64,000 nt of DNA, from assembly GCA_001247695.2 (NCBI GenBank), contig LGRX02034703.1:1-64000 (forward strand), in the 5' to 3' direction. Below are positions 1-10,637 of the stretch, in pieces. The DNA comes from Cymbomonas tetramitiformis (taxonomy: Eukaryota; Chlorophyta; Pyramimonadophyceae; Pyramimonadales; Pyramimonadaceae). The translations under genes and the position numbers were made by a program. Under the pieces are notes generated by a model. The model ran no database searches. It had not been told where the DNA came from and worked only from the letters and a program-made list of their open reading frames with translations. Positions within the stretch are counted from its first letter, which is position 1. Every line of letters begins with the position of its first letter.

Positions 1-5
1 ATTAA

Positions 6-219
6 TGTTAGATATATATAGTTCGGAGTGAATATATAGATAACTGGAAATAAACCCTGGGTTCAGGGTTTCCGGAATCAGAACGGTAAAAGTCAGATTG
101 ATAAAAGGGAGATACACATAAATACTAACGGGAGTTTCCCGACTACTGGTGACGGTCACCCAGCCTACTTTAGGAAGTGACAAGTGACAGATTAAACTGT
201 CGGTGTGTCACATCCAGCA
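6..219 (-). repeat. LTR of gag-only retroelement G (probable 3' LTR)
   Basis: Read on the minus strand it starts TGCTGGATGTGACAC, close to the start of the element A LTR (TGCTGGAAGTGTCAC). It ends near position 6 in TAACA, giving TG...CA termini. It lies just downstream of the minus-strand gag fragment at 482-1663, separated by the GGTGGTG hairpin that precedes the 3' LTRs of this family. The outer boundary is uncertain because it is at the window edge and the partner LTR is not present. Confidence 0.5.
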
Positions 220-260
220 CACCACCTAGTCAAAGTAGGGTGGTGACCGGAGCTAGTAGT
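220..260 (-). other. Conserved hairpin preceding the 3' LTR
   Basis: On the minus strand GTCACCACCC is followed a few bases later by GGTGGTG, which abuts the LTR start. The same arrangement precedes the 3' LTRs of elements A and B, and the GGTGGTG half precedes that of C. It may take the place of a polypurine tract or form an RNA structure; this is inference. Confidence 0.4.
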
Positions 261-481
261 GAAACGAAGCAAACAAACTCCCTACTTAACTTCAGGAGGA
301 AACTGTAGCACACCTGGGGGCCTGTACTCTTGGTCAGGGCGGTCCCAGGTCACAGCAAAGGTTGTTAGATACTGTTGTTAATTGCTAAAACCCTAAACAC
401 AGCTCAAATTCAGAGAGCTCCTCTGCACATCTAGTAGGCTAACGAACAGCTAATCTCTAGGCAGGCGCGGTGTGATCAATC

Positions 482-1663
482 TCAGCCACTAGAGGTCTGC
501 GGGACTGGCGGTCCGGCCCGGAGCAGCGTGAGGGTGAAGTAGTTGCCGGCCTCCGGGGCCGGTGGTAAATCGTTCGTAGAAGAAATTTCTGAATCCTCGA
601 TCACAGCCGCATGGTCACCGGAGCTCGGCTCCTCGTCATCGGACGAGTACGGCGGTGGCGGGTAAGGCGGTGACGGCGGAACTGGTGGGTCGGGGTCATA
701 TAGCTCTGGCGGCCGCGGTACATTGCGGAGAGTGCGGAATCCTTGCCGCAACTCCCGATACCGTGCATGTCGCCGTGGCGGAATAGCATCCGTGTACGCA
801 CCTCCCACCGCGTCGCCAAGATCGTCATGAAGCATTGCAGTCGGTGAAGCTCCCGTAGTTGTGACTGTAGAGGCAGTCCACGTAGCACCACCGACCGGCG
901 GAGCCGTGCATGAGCGCGCATCGGCACCACCGACACCGGCAACGGTGTGCGGTGCGGCGGTGGCACAAATCACAAATAGTGCACATACCAAGGACGAAGT
1001 GAGAAGAGACCTCCCGAAGCCCGGAATGCCGTTCCCACAGCCGTACCGTGGCCGCGGCAGTGCCACCGAGGCATCCTCGTCGTCATCGTCGCTCGTGGCG
1101 TAGGTCGCGGGCTCGTAGTCCATCACGCGCTCCGGTGCCTCAACCGCGGAGAGCAAATTCATGCTCGGGGCCGGCTCGTCGGGCGCCCCCAATGTAATTC
1201 CCGTGCTCTCAATGAAATCGGCAAACGTGTGGGTGACAGGAGGGCAGAAGGGGTTCGGCGGTCCGGTCCATTCCTCCTCGGATTCAACCGACGCGGGCGG
1301 AGAGTGCGTGACCGGCTCCGACACCACCGGCATGTTGGCGGTGAAGGTGTTGGCATTGAAAGTGGTTTCCCCAGCCGTGCGCGCCAACTCAGAGAACTCG
1401 GTGACGGCGGACACGAGGGCCTCACCGTCCACCTCGCAGAACGAGCACGCGGAGAGGTCAGTGAAGATCTCCGGCTTCCCGCCCGCAAGCATGCAAAGCG
1501 CGTCGAACTCCACGGCGTCGTCGTGGTCGATGGCATGTTGGAACTTCGCGGCATACTTAAGCCTCTGCCGGCATCCAAGATCACTAACCTGAGCATCCGC
1601 ATCATCTGAACAACATCCAGCAAAAAGCGAGAACGCGGGTCCACTAAAGACGTATATACGCAT
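482..1663 (-). pseudogene. Gag-like protein, C-terminal part (retroelement G)
   Basis: This 393-residue open frame matches the C-terminal half of the gag-like proteins of elements A, B and C. Its AKFQHAIDHDDAVEFDALC region aligns with FQTAMESNDPARFDSVC in element A. A low-complexity acidic stretch follows, then one hydrophobic helix (SSLVCALFVICATAA, about residue 225), then a proline-rich tail. The N-terminal Gag region and zinc knuckle are absent upstream, so the copy is 5' truncated near 1660. No enzymatic domain is visible. The hydrophobic helix is unusual for a Gag and recurs in all family members. The function as a particle protein is inferred from LTR context, not from a recognised domain. 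Confidence 0.55.
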
Positions 1664-1775
1664 ATCCTGCCAACTTTACAGCCGTCGGAGTGGACCAGCC
1701 TCGAACATTCTCAAGATCAAGTCACAAATCTCGCCCAGAGCCTTAAGAAAAAGCAATCCGACGCAGATCCGAATA

Positions 1776-2046
1776 AAATCCTTCACAAAGAAGATCTCGT
1801 AGCGAAACTTTTCCGCGTTTTTAGTGCACGTAACGCGCGCAATTTGAGCCGCCGAACGCAAGCAGAGCTAGCTCAAAACGCAAAAACGAAAAGTCGCCCA
1901 AGTCATCTTGCAGTCGCATCTCTGAAAGGCTCCAAAGAAGATCCTCAACCAAACCCTTCACAAGGAAGGCCCCATAGCGAAACTTTTCCGTGTTTACAAC
2001 GCACGTACCGCGCGTATTCTGAGCCGTAAAACGTAAGCTGAAGCCG
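1776..2046. repeat. Diverged two-copy tandem duplication, about 177 bp
   Basis: The stretch beginning near 1776 (TCCTTCACAAAGAAGATC, then CGAAACTTTTCCGCG) recurs from about 1953 (CCTTCACAAGGAAGGCC, then CGAAACTTTTCCGTG), with many substitutions. No gene is supported here. The remaining DNA from 1664 to 2720 is AT-rich with no credible coding region. Confidence 0.5.
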
Positions 2047-2722
2047 CTCAACACGCAAACGCAAAAGTCGCCATCTCCAAAATCCCATCCGCAGATCCCA
2101 AAGGTCCGTAGAACATATTCAACATCTGAATACCAATTTGTACCAGGCACAATCCTGATAACTTATACATATTTTTCTCTTTATTTTTCCTTTCTTTTCT
2201 TTTTATGTTTTCTATTGTTTTTGGTGTATCACATAGGCTTCTAGCCTTATATTCCACTGTTTAATTGCATGACATATACTGGCTACACAGCCTAGCAATA
2301 CTATCACTTTTCGATATAATGTATGGTCGCAGACCTATAACATCTATATCCCTATGTTCAGTCTTGGCATCATGCCCAATCCTAACACGTAAAACTTGTA
2401 CAATTCTTTCACTTGGTCAACACTAACTGAGGTTCACTTTTCCCAAGCTTCCCCTTTCATCATGTTGCTCTTTAACTCACTAGCAGGATTCCTAGATTGA
2501 CATCTGTCATCGGCCAATTACCAGCAAACCATGCCTGATTCTGTTACTCCTCCACCAATCATCAGGCAGATCATGATACTTGTATTGCCATTGCAGATCT
2601 TCTCCTGGAATCTACCATGAATCATTTCATTACAGATCTTCTCCTGAAATCTGCTTTGTCATCGATTATTTTCCCCACTCGCTCACTTATGTGAATATCC
2701 GATAACTCCCCATTATTCGCGA

Positions 2723-3100
2723 GTGGGGCATACGCCTCGGGGCATACCCATGGGGCATACGCCTCGGGGCATACCCATGGGGCATACGCCTCGGAGCATA
2801 CCCATGGGGCATACGCCTCGAGGCATACCCATGGGGCATACGCCTCGAGGCATACCCATGGGGCATACGCCTCGGGGCATACCCATGGGGCATACGCCTC
2901 GGGGCATACCCATGGGGCATACGCCTCGGGGCATACCCATGGGGCATACGCCTCGGGGTATACCCATGGGGCATACGCCTCGGGGCATACCCATGGGGCA
3001 TACGCCTCGGGGCATACCCATGGGGCATACGCCTTGGGGCATACCCATGGGGCATACGCCTCGGGGCATACCCATGGGGCATACGCCTTGGGGCATAGCC
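2723..3100. repeat. 27-bp minisatellite, about 14 copies
   Basis: The unit GGCATACCCATGGGGCATAC plus CGCCTCG repeats about 14 times with few changes. Because 27 is divisible by three, several frames stay open on both strands and encode a nonapeptide repeat. These frames are a by-product of the repeat and not evidence of a gene. Confidence 0.9.
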
Positions 3101-4021
3101 CTGAGCTGTCCGTGCCTCCCGGTACATGTCAAGGATATGACCGATGACATATATGTCATGCATGTCATACCTGTAATGTCATGTCATGTCATATGTCATA
3201 ATAAATGACATACAATCGTCAAGTATAATCAATACGGTCTGTCGACTATGACATGTACAGTCAGTATGTATGTCATGTACCTAAGGTGCGTGACATCTAT
3301 CATCGAGAGGCCACGCATATGGCATCGAGATGGCGAAGCAAGACAAGTCTTGAAGAATCGTTCTTGCTGAATCGTTCTGAAGAGATGCGTCTTCGCTTCA
3401 AGCATGCACTGAACAGCATGCGATCATCAAAGGCTATATTGTCTAGCCGATGCGTCAAGTTCACCTAGTGCTCTCGAGTTCACAACTCGATGGTGGTAAC
3501 GCGTATGACGCGTGGGAGCGCTAAAGTATATGAGGAGCATTGAGCTCACGCAGACACTTCTGGTCTACAGATTGTTGCACTCATACCCACCAAATACTTG
3601 CACGTCGCTATTACAGTTAAATGATAGCCGTGCCGTGACAAGGCCCCTCCCGATTAATCTTCGGCGACGTTTTCGCCAACATAGGTCGTGATGGGTCGCG
3701 TTGGCGGGAGTGCAGCAGCGCGCGCAACGCTAAACCATACAATAACCAGAATTGAGAATATCGAATCATGACCCATGGCTCGGCATATTGGTGGCCAAAT
3801 GATGCATGCCGTGGCGCATTTCATGCGCGTGAATATTGCGATGACATTTGCCACCCCTCCGGTGATGATGCTTGGGATCGAGGCTACATGCGATGGTCGT
3901 GGGTCGCGTTGGCGGGAGTGCAACAACGCGCGACGCTGAACGCATGCAACCGTGCTTCATTACGATATATCTCATGTTCCATATTTGGGCACATGCGCGC
4001 ATGAAATCAATAGTGATAGCG
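3101..4021. other. Non-coding stretch with a diverged direct repeat
   Basis: There is no supported gene. GGGTCGCGTTGGCGGGAGTG occurs near 3690 and again near 3902 with similar flanks, so about 210 bp has been duplicated. A run of TGTCATG-like words lies at 3127-3200. Confidence 0.5.
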
Positions 4022-4805
4022 AAGGAGGGACAGAAGGCATTTCCTCCGAAATCTGAAATACGCATCCTTTCGGGTTGAAAACTGGTGTACAAACAGGTCT
4101 TTCATAGACGAACATTTTGATATATCATTTGTTATCACAGGCGCAATATATCGAAAATGTCGACAATAGTTGTAATGTGACATAGTTTTAGTAGAGACAA
4201 GGCATTTCCCAAAATCTGAAATACTAATCCGTTCGGGTTGAAAACTGGTGTACAAACAGGTCTTTCATAGACGAACATTTTGATATATCATTTGTTATCA
4301 TAGGCGCAATATATCGAAAATGTCGACAATAGTTGTAATGTGACATAGTTTTAGTAGAGACAAGGCATTTTCCCCAAAATCTGAAATACGCATCCTTTCG
4401 GGTTGAAAACTGGTGTACAAACAGGTCTTTCATAGACGAACATTTTGATATATTATTTGTTATCATAGGCGCAATATATCGAAAATGTCGACAATATTTG
4501 TAATGTGACATAGTTTTAGCGGAGACAAGACATTTTCCCCAAAATCTGAAATTCGCATCCTTTCGGGTTGAAAACTGGTGTACAAACAGGTCTTTCATAG
4601 ACGAACATTTTGATATATCATTTGTTATCACAGGCGCAATATATCGAAAATGTCGACAATATTTGTAATGTGACATAGTTTTAGCGGAGACAAGACATTT
4701 TCCCAAAATCTGAAATACGCATCCTTTCGGGTTGAAAACTGGTATACAAACAGGTCTTTCATAGACGAACATTTTGATATATCATTCGTTATCACAGGCG
4801 CATTA
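4022..4805. repeat. Satellite-like tandem array, 164-165 bp unit, nearly five copies
   Basis: CGGGTTGAAAACTGGT recurs at about 4071, 4234, 4399, 4564 and 4728, giving a unit of 163-165 bp. Each unit also contains TCATAGACGAACATTTTGAT and a telltale ATATATCGAAAATGTCGACA. Long open frames crossing it on the minus strand are repeat artefacts. The unit length is in the range of many nucleosome-phased satellites. Confidence 0.9.
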
Positions 4806-5428
4806 TATCGAATAGTATATCGATATTTAGGGTTTATCTGATTTTCATATGATCTGATCTGATTGACAACCTTGCGCTTCATTACAGTACATGTCAAAGA
4901 AGTCTCGGTCTGGGCCTCGGGGGAATTGCGGACAGCCACTGGAGAAGAACGCGGGCACGCACATAGACATTTCGGGGGTGTGCGGTTCGTTGGAGGATCA
5001 GCGAGACGTGAAGGATTGGATGCACGCTTGTCTTCGTGCCTTCCAACTGTAGGTTCGACTGTCGCTATTGGGAGCCGCGCTTTCCTTACCGAGGCTACGT
5101 CTTTCAGAAACACGGGTATAGATCGCAGCAGGACAAGGGAGCTACTGCTGCGCGATTTTTCCCGCCGTTGCCAGCGCACGTCAGCCGTTAACATTTCACT
5201 ACACTACGCTGGGGAGGAGTGTTCATTGCGCGGGACTTTCGCATTTCTATTTTACGTTCTAACTGGCGATCAGCATGGCTCTGTCTACTACGAGGGACCC
5301 ACTGTTAGATGTTTGGGACGTACCAGACGTCCATCACGTTTTAGAATCGTTGCGGGACATAAGTGGAAACGAGAAGCATTCAGAAACAGGGCAGAATCGT
5401 GACAAGATACCAAACACAAACACACAGA
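4806..5428. other. No recognised gene upstream of the non-LTR element
   Basis: Open frames of 179 and 74 codons exist on the plus strand, but neither resembles a known family. The second runs into the 129-bp repeat. I see no promoter, RNA gene or repeat that I can name. Confidence 0.4.
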
Positions 5429-5557
5429 AGCTCCGGAAGCTCCGGATGAGTGTCCCGAAGTGTGTGCTGAATCCTTTGATCCCCGGCGTGGGTACATAGT
5501 GCAGTCTCCTGTGGCTACGGGGTGCCAAAGGAGTCGCAAGGATAAGCATACACACAC
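5429..5557 (+). repeat. 129-bp direct repeat, left copy (probable target-site duplication)
   Basis: It matches 11999-12127 at a constant offset of 6570 bp. The only differences seen are three bases near 5439-5441 and one near 5505. It ends in the first part of an (AC)n run. The two copies bracket a non-LTR retrotransposon exactly, which is best explained by a very long target-site duplication. Confidence 0.8.
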
Positions 5558-6366
5558 ACACACACACAGGGCCCTCCCCCCGGGGCCTAACCCTCGCCGG
5601 ATTGGCGGGGGGACAAAGAATGGAGGGGGGAGCGTTTGCCGGCTGAGGGGTATGACCCCCCCCACACGGCTAGGGTTGCGTGTGGTGTCGGTTGGTAGCG
5701 CTCGGGGTTCCCTGCTGAGGCCTTCGAGTGCAGGGTGTTGGCTGCTGCCTTCGCCGATCGGAGCCTTGGTTGTGTGTTCTCCTTCTTGTGTTGATTGTGT
5801 TGGTTGTGTTAGCGGTGGTGGCGGTTGGGTGTGGTCTGGACCCGGGCCCGTAAGGACGAATCCGCACTTCTGGTGTGGTGGCCGTCGCTTGCCGTTGCTC
5901 TCTACGGTCCAGATCCGGTCTTGGGTTTCACGCACACCCGTGTGGTTCGAGTTGTGTACATATTTTGCGCCTGTGCAGGCATGGTTTCATATATTTGTTT
6001 GGGGAGCCAACAGCAGATGGATTTTGCATCAACAGCAATGGTCGAGGGTACCGGAGACCTTCGGGGCGCGGTTACTTTTGTACAGACAGCCCTCCGCGCG
6101 GTTGGCATAGAGCGCCCATCCAGGCCAACCCAGCTGACAGTCCAGGATATTGGATACATTTGTATCTGACGGATGCCTCTGCTGGCGTCAGCACCTGCCC
6201 GCCCAATCCCCCGGGGTGAGAGGCAGGACTCCTAAGGCCACGGCCGGTTGCGATTCCATGGCGATGAGTTTCCGGGTGCTGTTTTTTGGCTCGATTTTGG
6301 TTCTGGTTTTTCGGCTTGGTGGCAGGTGGTGAGCGTCACTGGGCGTAGTGTTCGAATGAATGAATT
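5558..6366 (+). other. 5' leader of the non-LTR element
   Basis: It starts with the remainder of the (AC)n run and then a very GC-rich, highly self-complementary block (5569-5700). CTCCCCCC near 5574 can pair with GGGGGGAG near 5625. CGCC/GGCG closes a small hairpin between them, and AACCCT can pair with AGGGTT near 5695. No CDS is supported, although open frames cross it. Confidence 0.5.
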
Positions 6367-7194
6367 ATGACTACGAGTTCTGATTATGAAGGTAATCGGG
6401 CGAATGAGGGGTTTGTTTATAGTGTAAATATGGAAGGGGCGGCTGGGCAGGCGGCGGACTTGGCGGTCACGGATAGTGTAAATAATGAAAGGCGTGTTGA
6501 TGGTGGGAGATCGGCTGAGCAGAGTGTAGGCCCAGCGATAGCGGCGTTGCCAGTGGGCACCCTGGTGGAGGTGTATTGGCCAGGTGAGCGCAGCTGGTAT
6601 GGTGGACGGTTAGGGGGGGGGGCATCTGTGGAGGGGGCGACGGTGATTGAGTACCTTGATGGGAACCCGGAGAGAGAGGAGGTGTTCCTGGAGGACAGGC
6701 CGAGAGACCCGGGTGATCATGACGGTTTCCTGTCCAGGCGGGGTGGTGGGCGGCGCGTCGGGGTGAAGACGGCTGGTGGCTGGAGCAGGGAGGCGGAGAA
6801 GGGCTTGCTTATGGGTTGGCGGCAGCTGCCTCGGGGGGATGCGGGCGCGGGTGCGGGTGGCGAAACTGAGGGGGTCAGCGGGGAGGACGGGGCCGGAGTG
6901 GATGGTCTGGCGGATGGGATGGCAGTGAGCAGCGGAGAGGGCGTGGAGGGCCCTCATCTATCACTTCGATTGGAACTGTCGGGGCGTTCGGCTGGGGTTA
7001 GCGTTGATCTTGGGAGTGGTGCTGTAGCGGTGGGACAGTCGGGTGGTGAGGAGGCCGTGGGGGTGGCGGGTGAGGGTGTCCACGGGGTAAGGTTAGGGAC
7101 GAGGACGGTGGGGGCAGAGCGCGGGGCTGATGTGGCGGGTGAGGGAGGGGCTGCCACTGAGACCGTTGGGGGGTGCCTCGGGAGTAGGGACTAG
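6367..7194 (+). CDS. Non-LTR element ORF1 with Tudor-like segment
   Basis: The frame has 275 codons. Residues about 62-110 (VGTLVEVYWPGERSWYGG, then YLDG and EEVFLED) have the spacing of a Tudor/Agenet-like beta-barrel, in which a wet-surface WxxxxxWY core precedes a Y-D-G strand. The rest is glycine- and acid-rich low complexity. It overlaps the next frame by 65 bp, so ORF1 and ORF2 may be one protein with a frameshift or a programmed shift. A chromatin-binding role in target choice is inference. The start was chosen as the first ATG of the open frame and is not otherwise supported. Confidence 0.5.
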   Translation: MTTSSDYEGNRANEGFVYSVNMEGAAGQAADLAVTDSVNNERRVDGGRSAEQSVGPAIAALPVGTLVEVYWPGERSWYGGRLGGGASVEGATVIEYLDGNPEREEVFLEDRPRDPGDHDGFLSRRGGGRRVGVKTAGGWSREAEKGLLMGWRQLPRGDAGAGAGGETEGVSGEDGAGVDGLADGMAVSSGEGVEGPHLSLRLELSGRSAGVSVDLGSGAVAVGQSGGEEAVGVAGEGVHGVRLGTRTVGAERGADVAGEGGAATETVGGCLGSRD

Positions 7195-10100
7195 TGGGTC
7201 GGCGCAGCTCGAGGGAAGTGGCGGGCGGAAGGGGGCAGGACAGCGGGTGGGGGGTGTGGTCTGCTCGGTGCCGGGGTGCTCAGTGGGGGCCCTAGGAAGC
7301 AGACGAGCCCTGACGGAGCATTTTCGGCGGAGCCATCCTGACGCATCGGGGCTTCTGCTGTCTGCGGCGAGGCTCACGCGGTGCCCTGAGCAGAGCTGTG
7401 GACATATCCTCTCGGAGACTGGATTGCGGCAGCATCAAGGTCGGGGTGGGGGCTGTCTGGCTAGTTATGCTCAGCGTTGTGCGCCGGCTCAGGGGGGAGG
7501 CGGCAGTGGGGGCCGGGGCAATCCACGGGCGGCGGGGCGGGCGCAGGGGCAGCACGGAGGCGAGAGCTTGGTGGGGGACCCGGATGGGCTTGGAGAGGCG
7601 GGGTGGACATGGCTGCGAGGACTGAGTGTCGACGAGTGTGCTGTGAGCGACTTCCCTTCCCTGATGGTGCCGAAGAAGTTGTGGGGACTGTTCACCGAGT
7701 GTGTGATGGTCGCGCTTCGGAGGATGCGGGTGGACACAGAGGACGTCGAGGCCTATAAGCTGTTCTTTTTACTCCCGCGCCTGGTTCTTCAGCCGGTCCA
7801 GCAGGGGGTGAAGCAGGGTGTGGCCCAGGTCATTAAGGAGCGTTGCGCCCGCTTCCTACGCGGCGAGTGGGAGGGCCTGCATGCGGAGGTGCAGGGGGAT
7901 CGACGAGTTGTGGCCGAGGCGGATGAGGAACGGGTGCTGCGAGATGCTGTGCGGTTGGTGAAGGCGAGGCAGCTGGGAAAGGCAGCAAAGAGGCTGGAGT
8001 TGGCCAAGCTGGCACCAGCGACGGAGGAGACTTTGCTGAAGCTGGAGCGGTTGCACCCGGCTGGGACAGGCAGGAGGCAAGATGTGGGAGAGGATCCCCG
8101 GCGTGAGCTTCGGGGGCAGGCGCTTGAGCTGGATGAGAAGACGTTCGATGATGTAATGCGTAATCTGCCGTGGGCCTCGGGACCGGGCAGCTCTCAGTGG
8201 CGCTGGGAGCATATGTGGGCGGTCCATGTCTCTGGTGGGCGAGATGCACTGTTGGAGGTGTGCAACCATCTGGCAGCAGGTCGGGCCCCGGCGGGGGTTC
8301 GGGAATGGTTGGCAGACGCTAGGTTAGTGGCGTTGCTGAAGGACGACCTCGGCGTCAACGTCCGGCCCATTGCGTGTGACGAAGTTCTCCGGAAGCTAGT
8401 GGCAAAGGTCATATGCAGGCAGCATGCGAAGGCCCTCAGCGCTCGATTTTGTGGGCGCCGACAGGATGATGAGCATGGTGGACTGCGGGCGGCCCAAATT
8501 GGGGTTGCGGTGAAGGGAGGGGCGGACCTGGGGGTCCACACTGTTCAGGCGGCCCTGGATCGGCACCCGGAATGGGTCTGTGTTAAGGCAGATGCCAGGA
8601 ATGCCTTCAATGCGGTGCACCGTGAGGCAATGTTTGAGGCTATCGAGCGGGACTTCCCGGAGCTGTGGGCATGGACAGACCTTTGTTATGGGGTGGATGC
8701 GAACCTGGGGTTTCGGCTGGGGGGCGTTGATGGCTCGGTGATGCGATTTGTCAAGTCGAAGGAGGGCACGCAGCAGGGGGACCCCTGGGGCCACTTTACT
8801 TGGCTGCCCCGTTGCAGGTGGTGCTGGAGCGGGTTCAGGAGGGACACCCTAGCGTGGTCATCTTTGCCTACTTGGATGACGCTTTCTTCCTGGGCCCTCC
8901 GGTTGAAGCGGCGCTCGCGTATGAGACTTATATGGAGGAGGCAGTGGCGATTGGCCTGGATATTCAGCCGGTGAAGTCAGCGGCTTTCTCACCTGAGGGG
9001 GACGCCAGTTGCTTCGAGGCCGGGATGCCGGGTGCACGGGGGGAGCTGGACTTCATCGATGTCTTGGGGGTGCCGGTGGGGAAGGCAAAGGCGGTCAGTG
9101 TGGAGATGTTGAAGAAGGTGGTGGAGTTATGTGGCATCCTGCCCCTCTTGAACAAGCTTGGGCATGCGCAGGCCCAGGGGCTCCTGCTTCGATTCTGTGC
9201 CCACCCGAGGTTGGGGTTCTGGCTGCGAGGTGTGCCGCCGGAGATGATGCGGGAGGCGGCTGAGGAGCATGACAGGAGGATGCAGGGGGCGTTGCGGGAC
9301 TTGCTGCCTGGCGGTGGATTGGCGTGGCATTCCTGTGAGTTTGCCACCCTCCCGCATGGGATGGGCCTGACTAAGGCGGCGAGGGTGAGCAGTGCGGCCT
9401 GGCTTGGTGGGTTTGCGCAAGTCTGGGAGGATATGCGGGAGCTCTTTCCAACAGTGACGGCGGGGACCGAGGACCTCGGGGCTGAGAGCGACTTGCCGTA
9501 TGTCAATTCTTTGCAAGCGGCCATGCAGAAGGTGTCGGAGGCGATGGAGGTGATTGGGGAGGCGAGGGGAGCAAATGAGCATTTGCCACCACAAGTGCCA
9601 AAGGCGGACGACGTCAAGAAGTTGAGTGATTACAGCAGGTCTCAAAAACGTGCCCAACGGGTCTATGCTGCTGTCCTCCACTCTGCGGATTGGCTTTGGC
9701 TGGCTGGGCACGTGGGGGCGTCTCGGCTCCCCTGGCTTTTCTCGGTGACCTTCAACAGTATTGGGCCTGCTTTCTTGAGGGGTGTTCCATGCTGCCCAGC
9801 CCTGGAGCTCAGTTCGGCGGAATACCGGGTGGCCCTGCGGCACATTCTTCATGCGGAGCAGCCCCTCCTTGGCCAAGTGGAGGAGTGCCCCGATTGTGGA
9901 GGAGAGCGGGATCCCACCGGGACACACTTACTGGCATGCCGGGGGGGAGTGGGGGCTGGGGGAGGAAATTGGTACTCTTTCATCCACCACAAACTGCAGA
10001 GGGTGCTGTTCGAGGTGGCCAAGTCTGCCTATCCCTTGGCGTCTGCATTGCACGATGACTTCGCGGGCTACCTGACCTACTCACGGAACCATTGCCCGGA

Positions 10101-10637
10101 TGTGACAGTGCTGGATGCGGAGGGACCGGGCCAGCATGTGCTGTTTGATGTGGCCACGGCGCGGCCGATGTCAGACGCGCACCTGGGAGCGGCCATGATG
10201 GCCCCGGGGCGGCGGCGAAGAAGGTAGAGGAGAGCAAGGTGGCGACGTACGGGGATGTCCGCCCACATCACTTCATCCCCTTTGGGGTGGAGGTGTACGG
10301 TGGGCTGGGGCCTGCGGCGTATGGATTCCTTCGGAAGACGCAGCGGCGCTTCAGGGAGCGGCGGTACATGGAGGCGAACGCGGAAGGGGGAGAGCAGGTG
10401 GATGGCAATGGGGACGAGGACGAGGACGAGGAAGCGGCACGTGGCGGGGCTGTGGGCTGGAAGGAGAAGTGGGTCCGGCTGCTTTCTTTCGCGCTTGCAC
10501 GGAGGGTTGCAGGGCTGATCATCAGGCGGGCTGTAGGGCGATGTCCGGCCGGAAGTGGGTGGCGTTGGGCTGGCGGAGGGCGTGTGAGAGGAGGCATGGG
10601 CCCGGACCTGGATCGGGGGGAGGCGGACCGACGGTAA
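7130..10637 (+). pseudogene. Non-LTR element ORF2: zinc fingers, reverse transcriptase, restriction-like endonuclease (frameshifted)
   Basis: The first frame (7130 to about 8788) has a C2H2 finger (CSVPGCSVGALGSRRAL then H...H), a second Cys/His finger (CPEQSCGHIL...), and the RT fingers/palm (VRPIACDEVLRKLV; motif A KADARNAFNAV with catalytic Asp; motif B QQGDP). A one-base shift at about 8788 moves to the frame carrying motif C (FAYLDDAFFLG), the thumb, a CCHC motif (CPDCGGERDPTGTHLLAC) and a PD...D endonuclease core (HCPDVTVLD then VLFDVATARP). A second shift in a G-rich run near 10200 moves to a third frame with the end of the endonuclease region (HHFIPFGVEVYGGLGPAA). The enzyme would nick the target and prime reverse transcription from it. 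Two frameshifts make this copy non-functional unless the shifts are programmed. Confidence 0.85.

Noticed and set aside
2687..3208. Long open frames of Met-Gly-His-Thr-Pro type on both strands
   Set aside because: Fully explained by a 27-bp tandem repeat that keeps several frames open.
4224..5194. Minus-strand frames of 182 and 188 codons
   Set aside because: They are translations of the 164-165-bp satellite.
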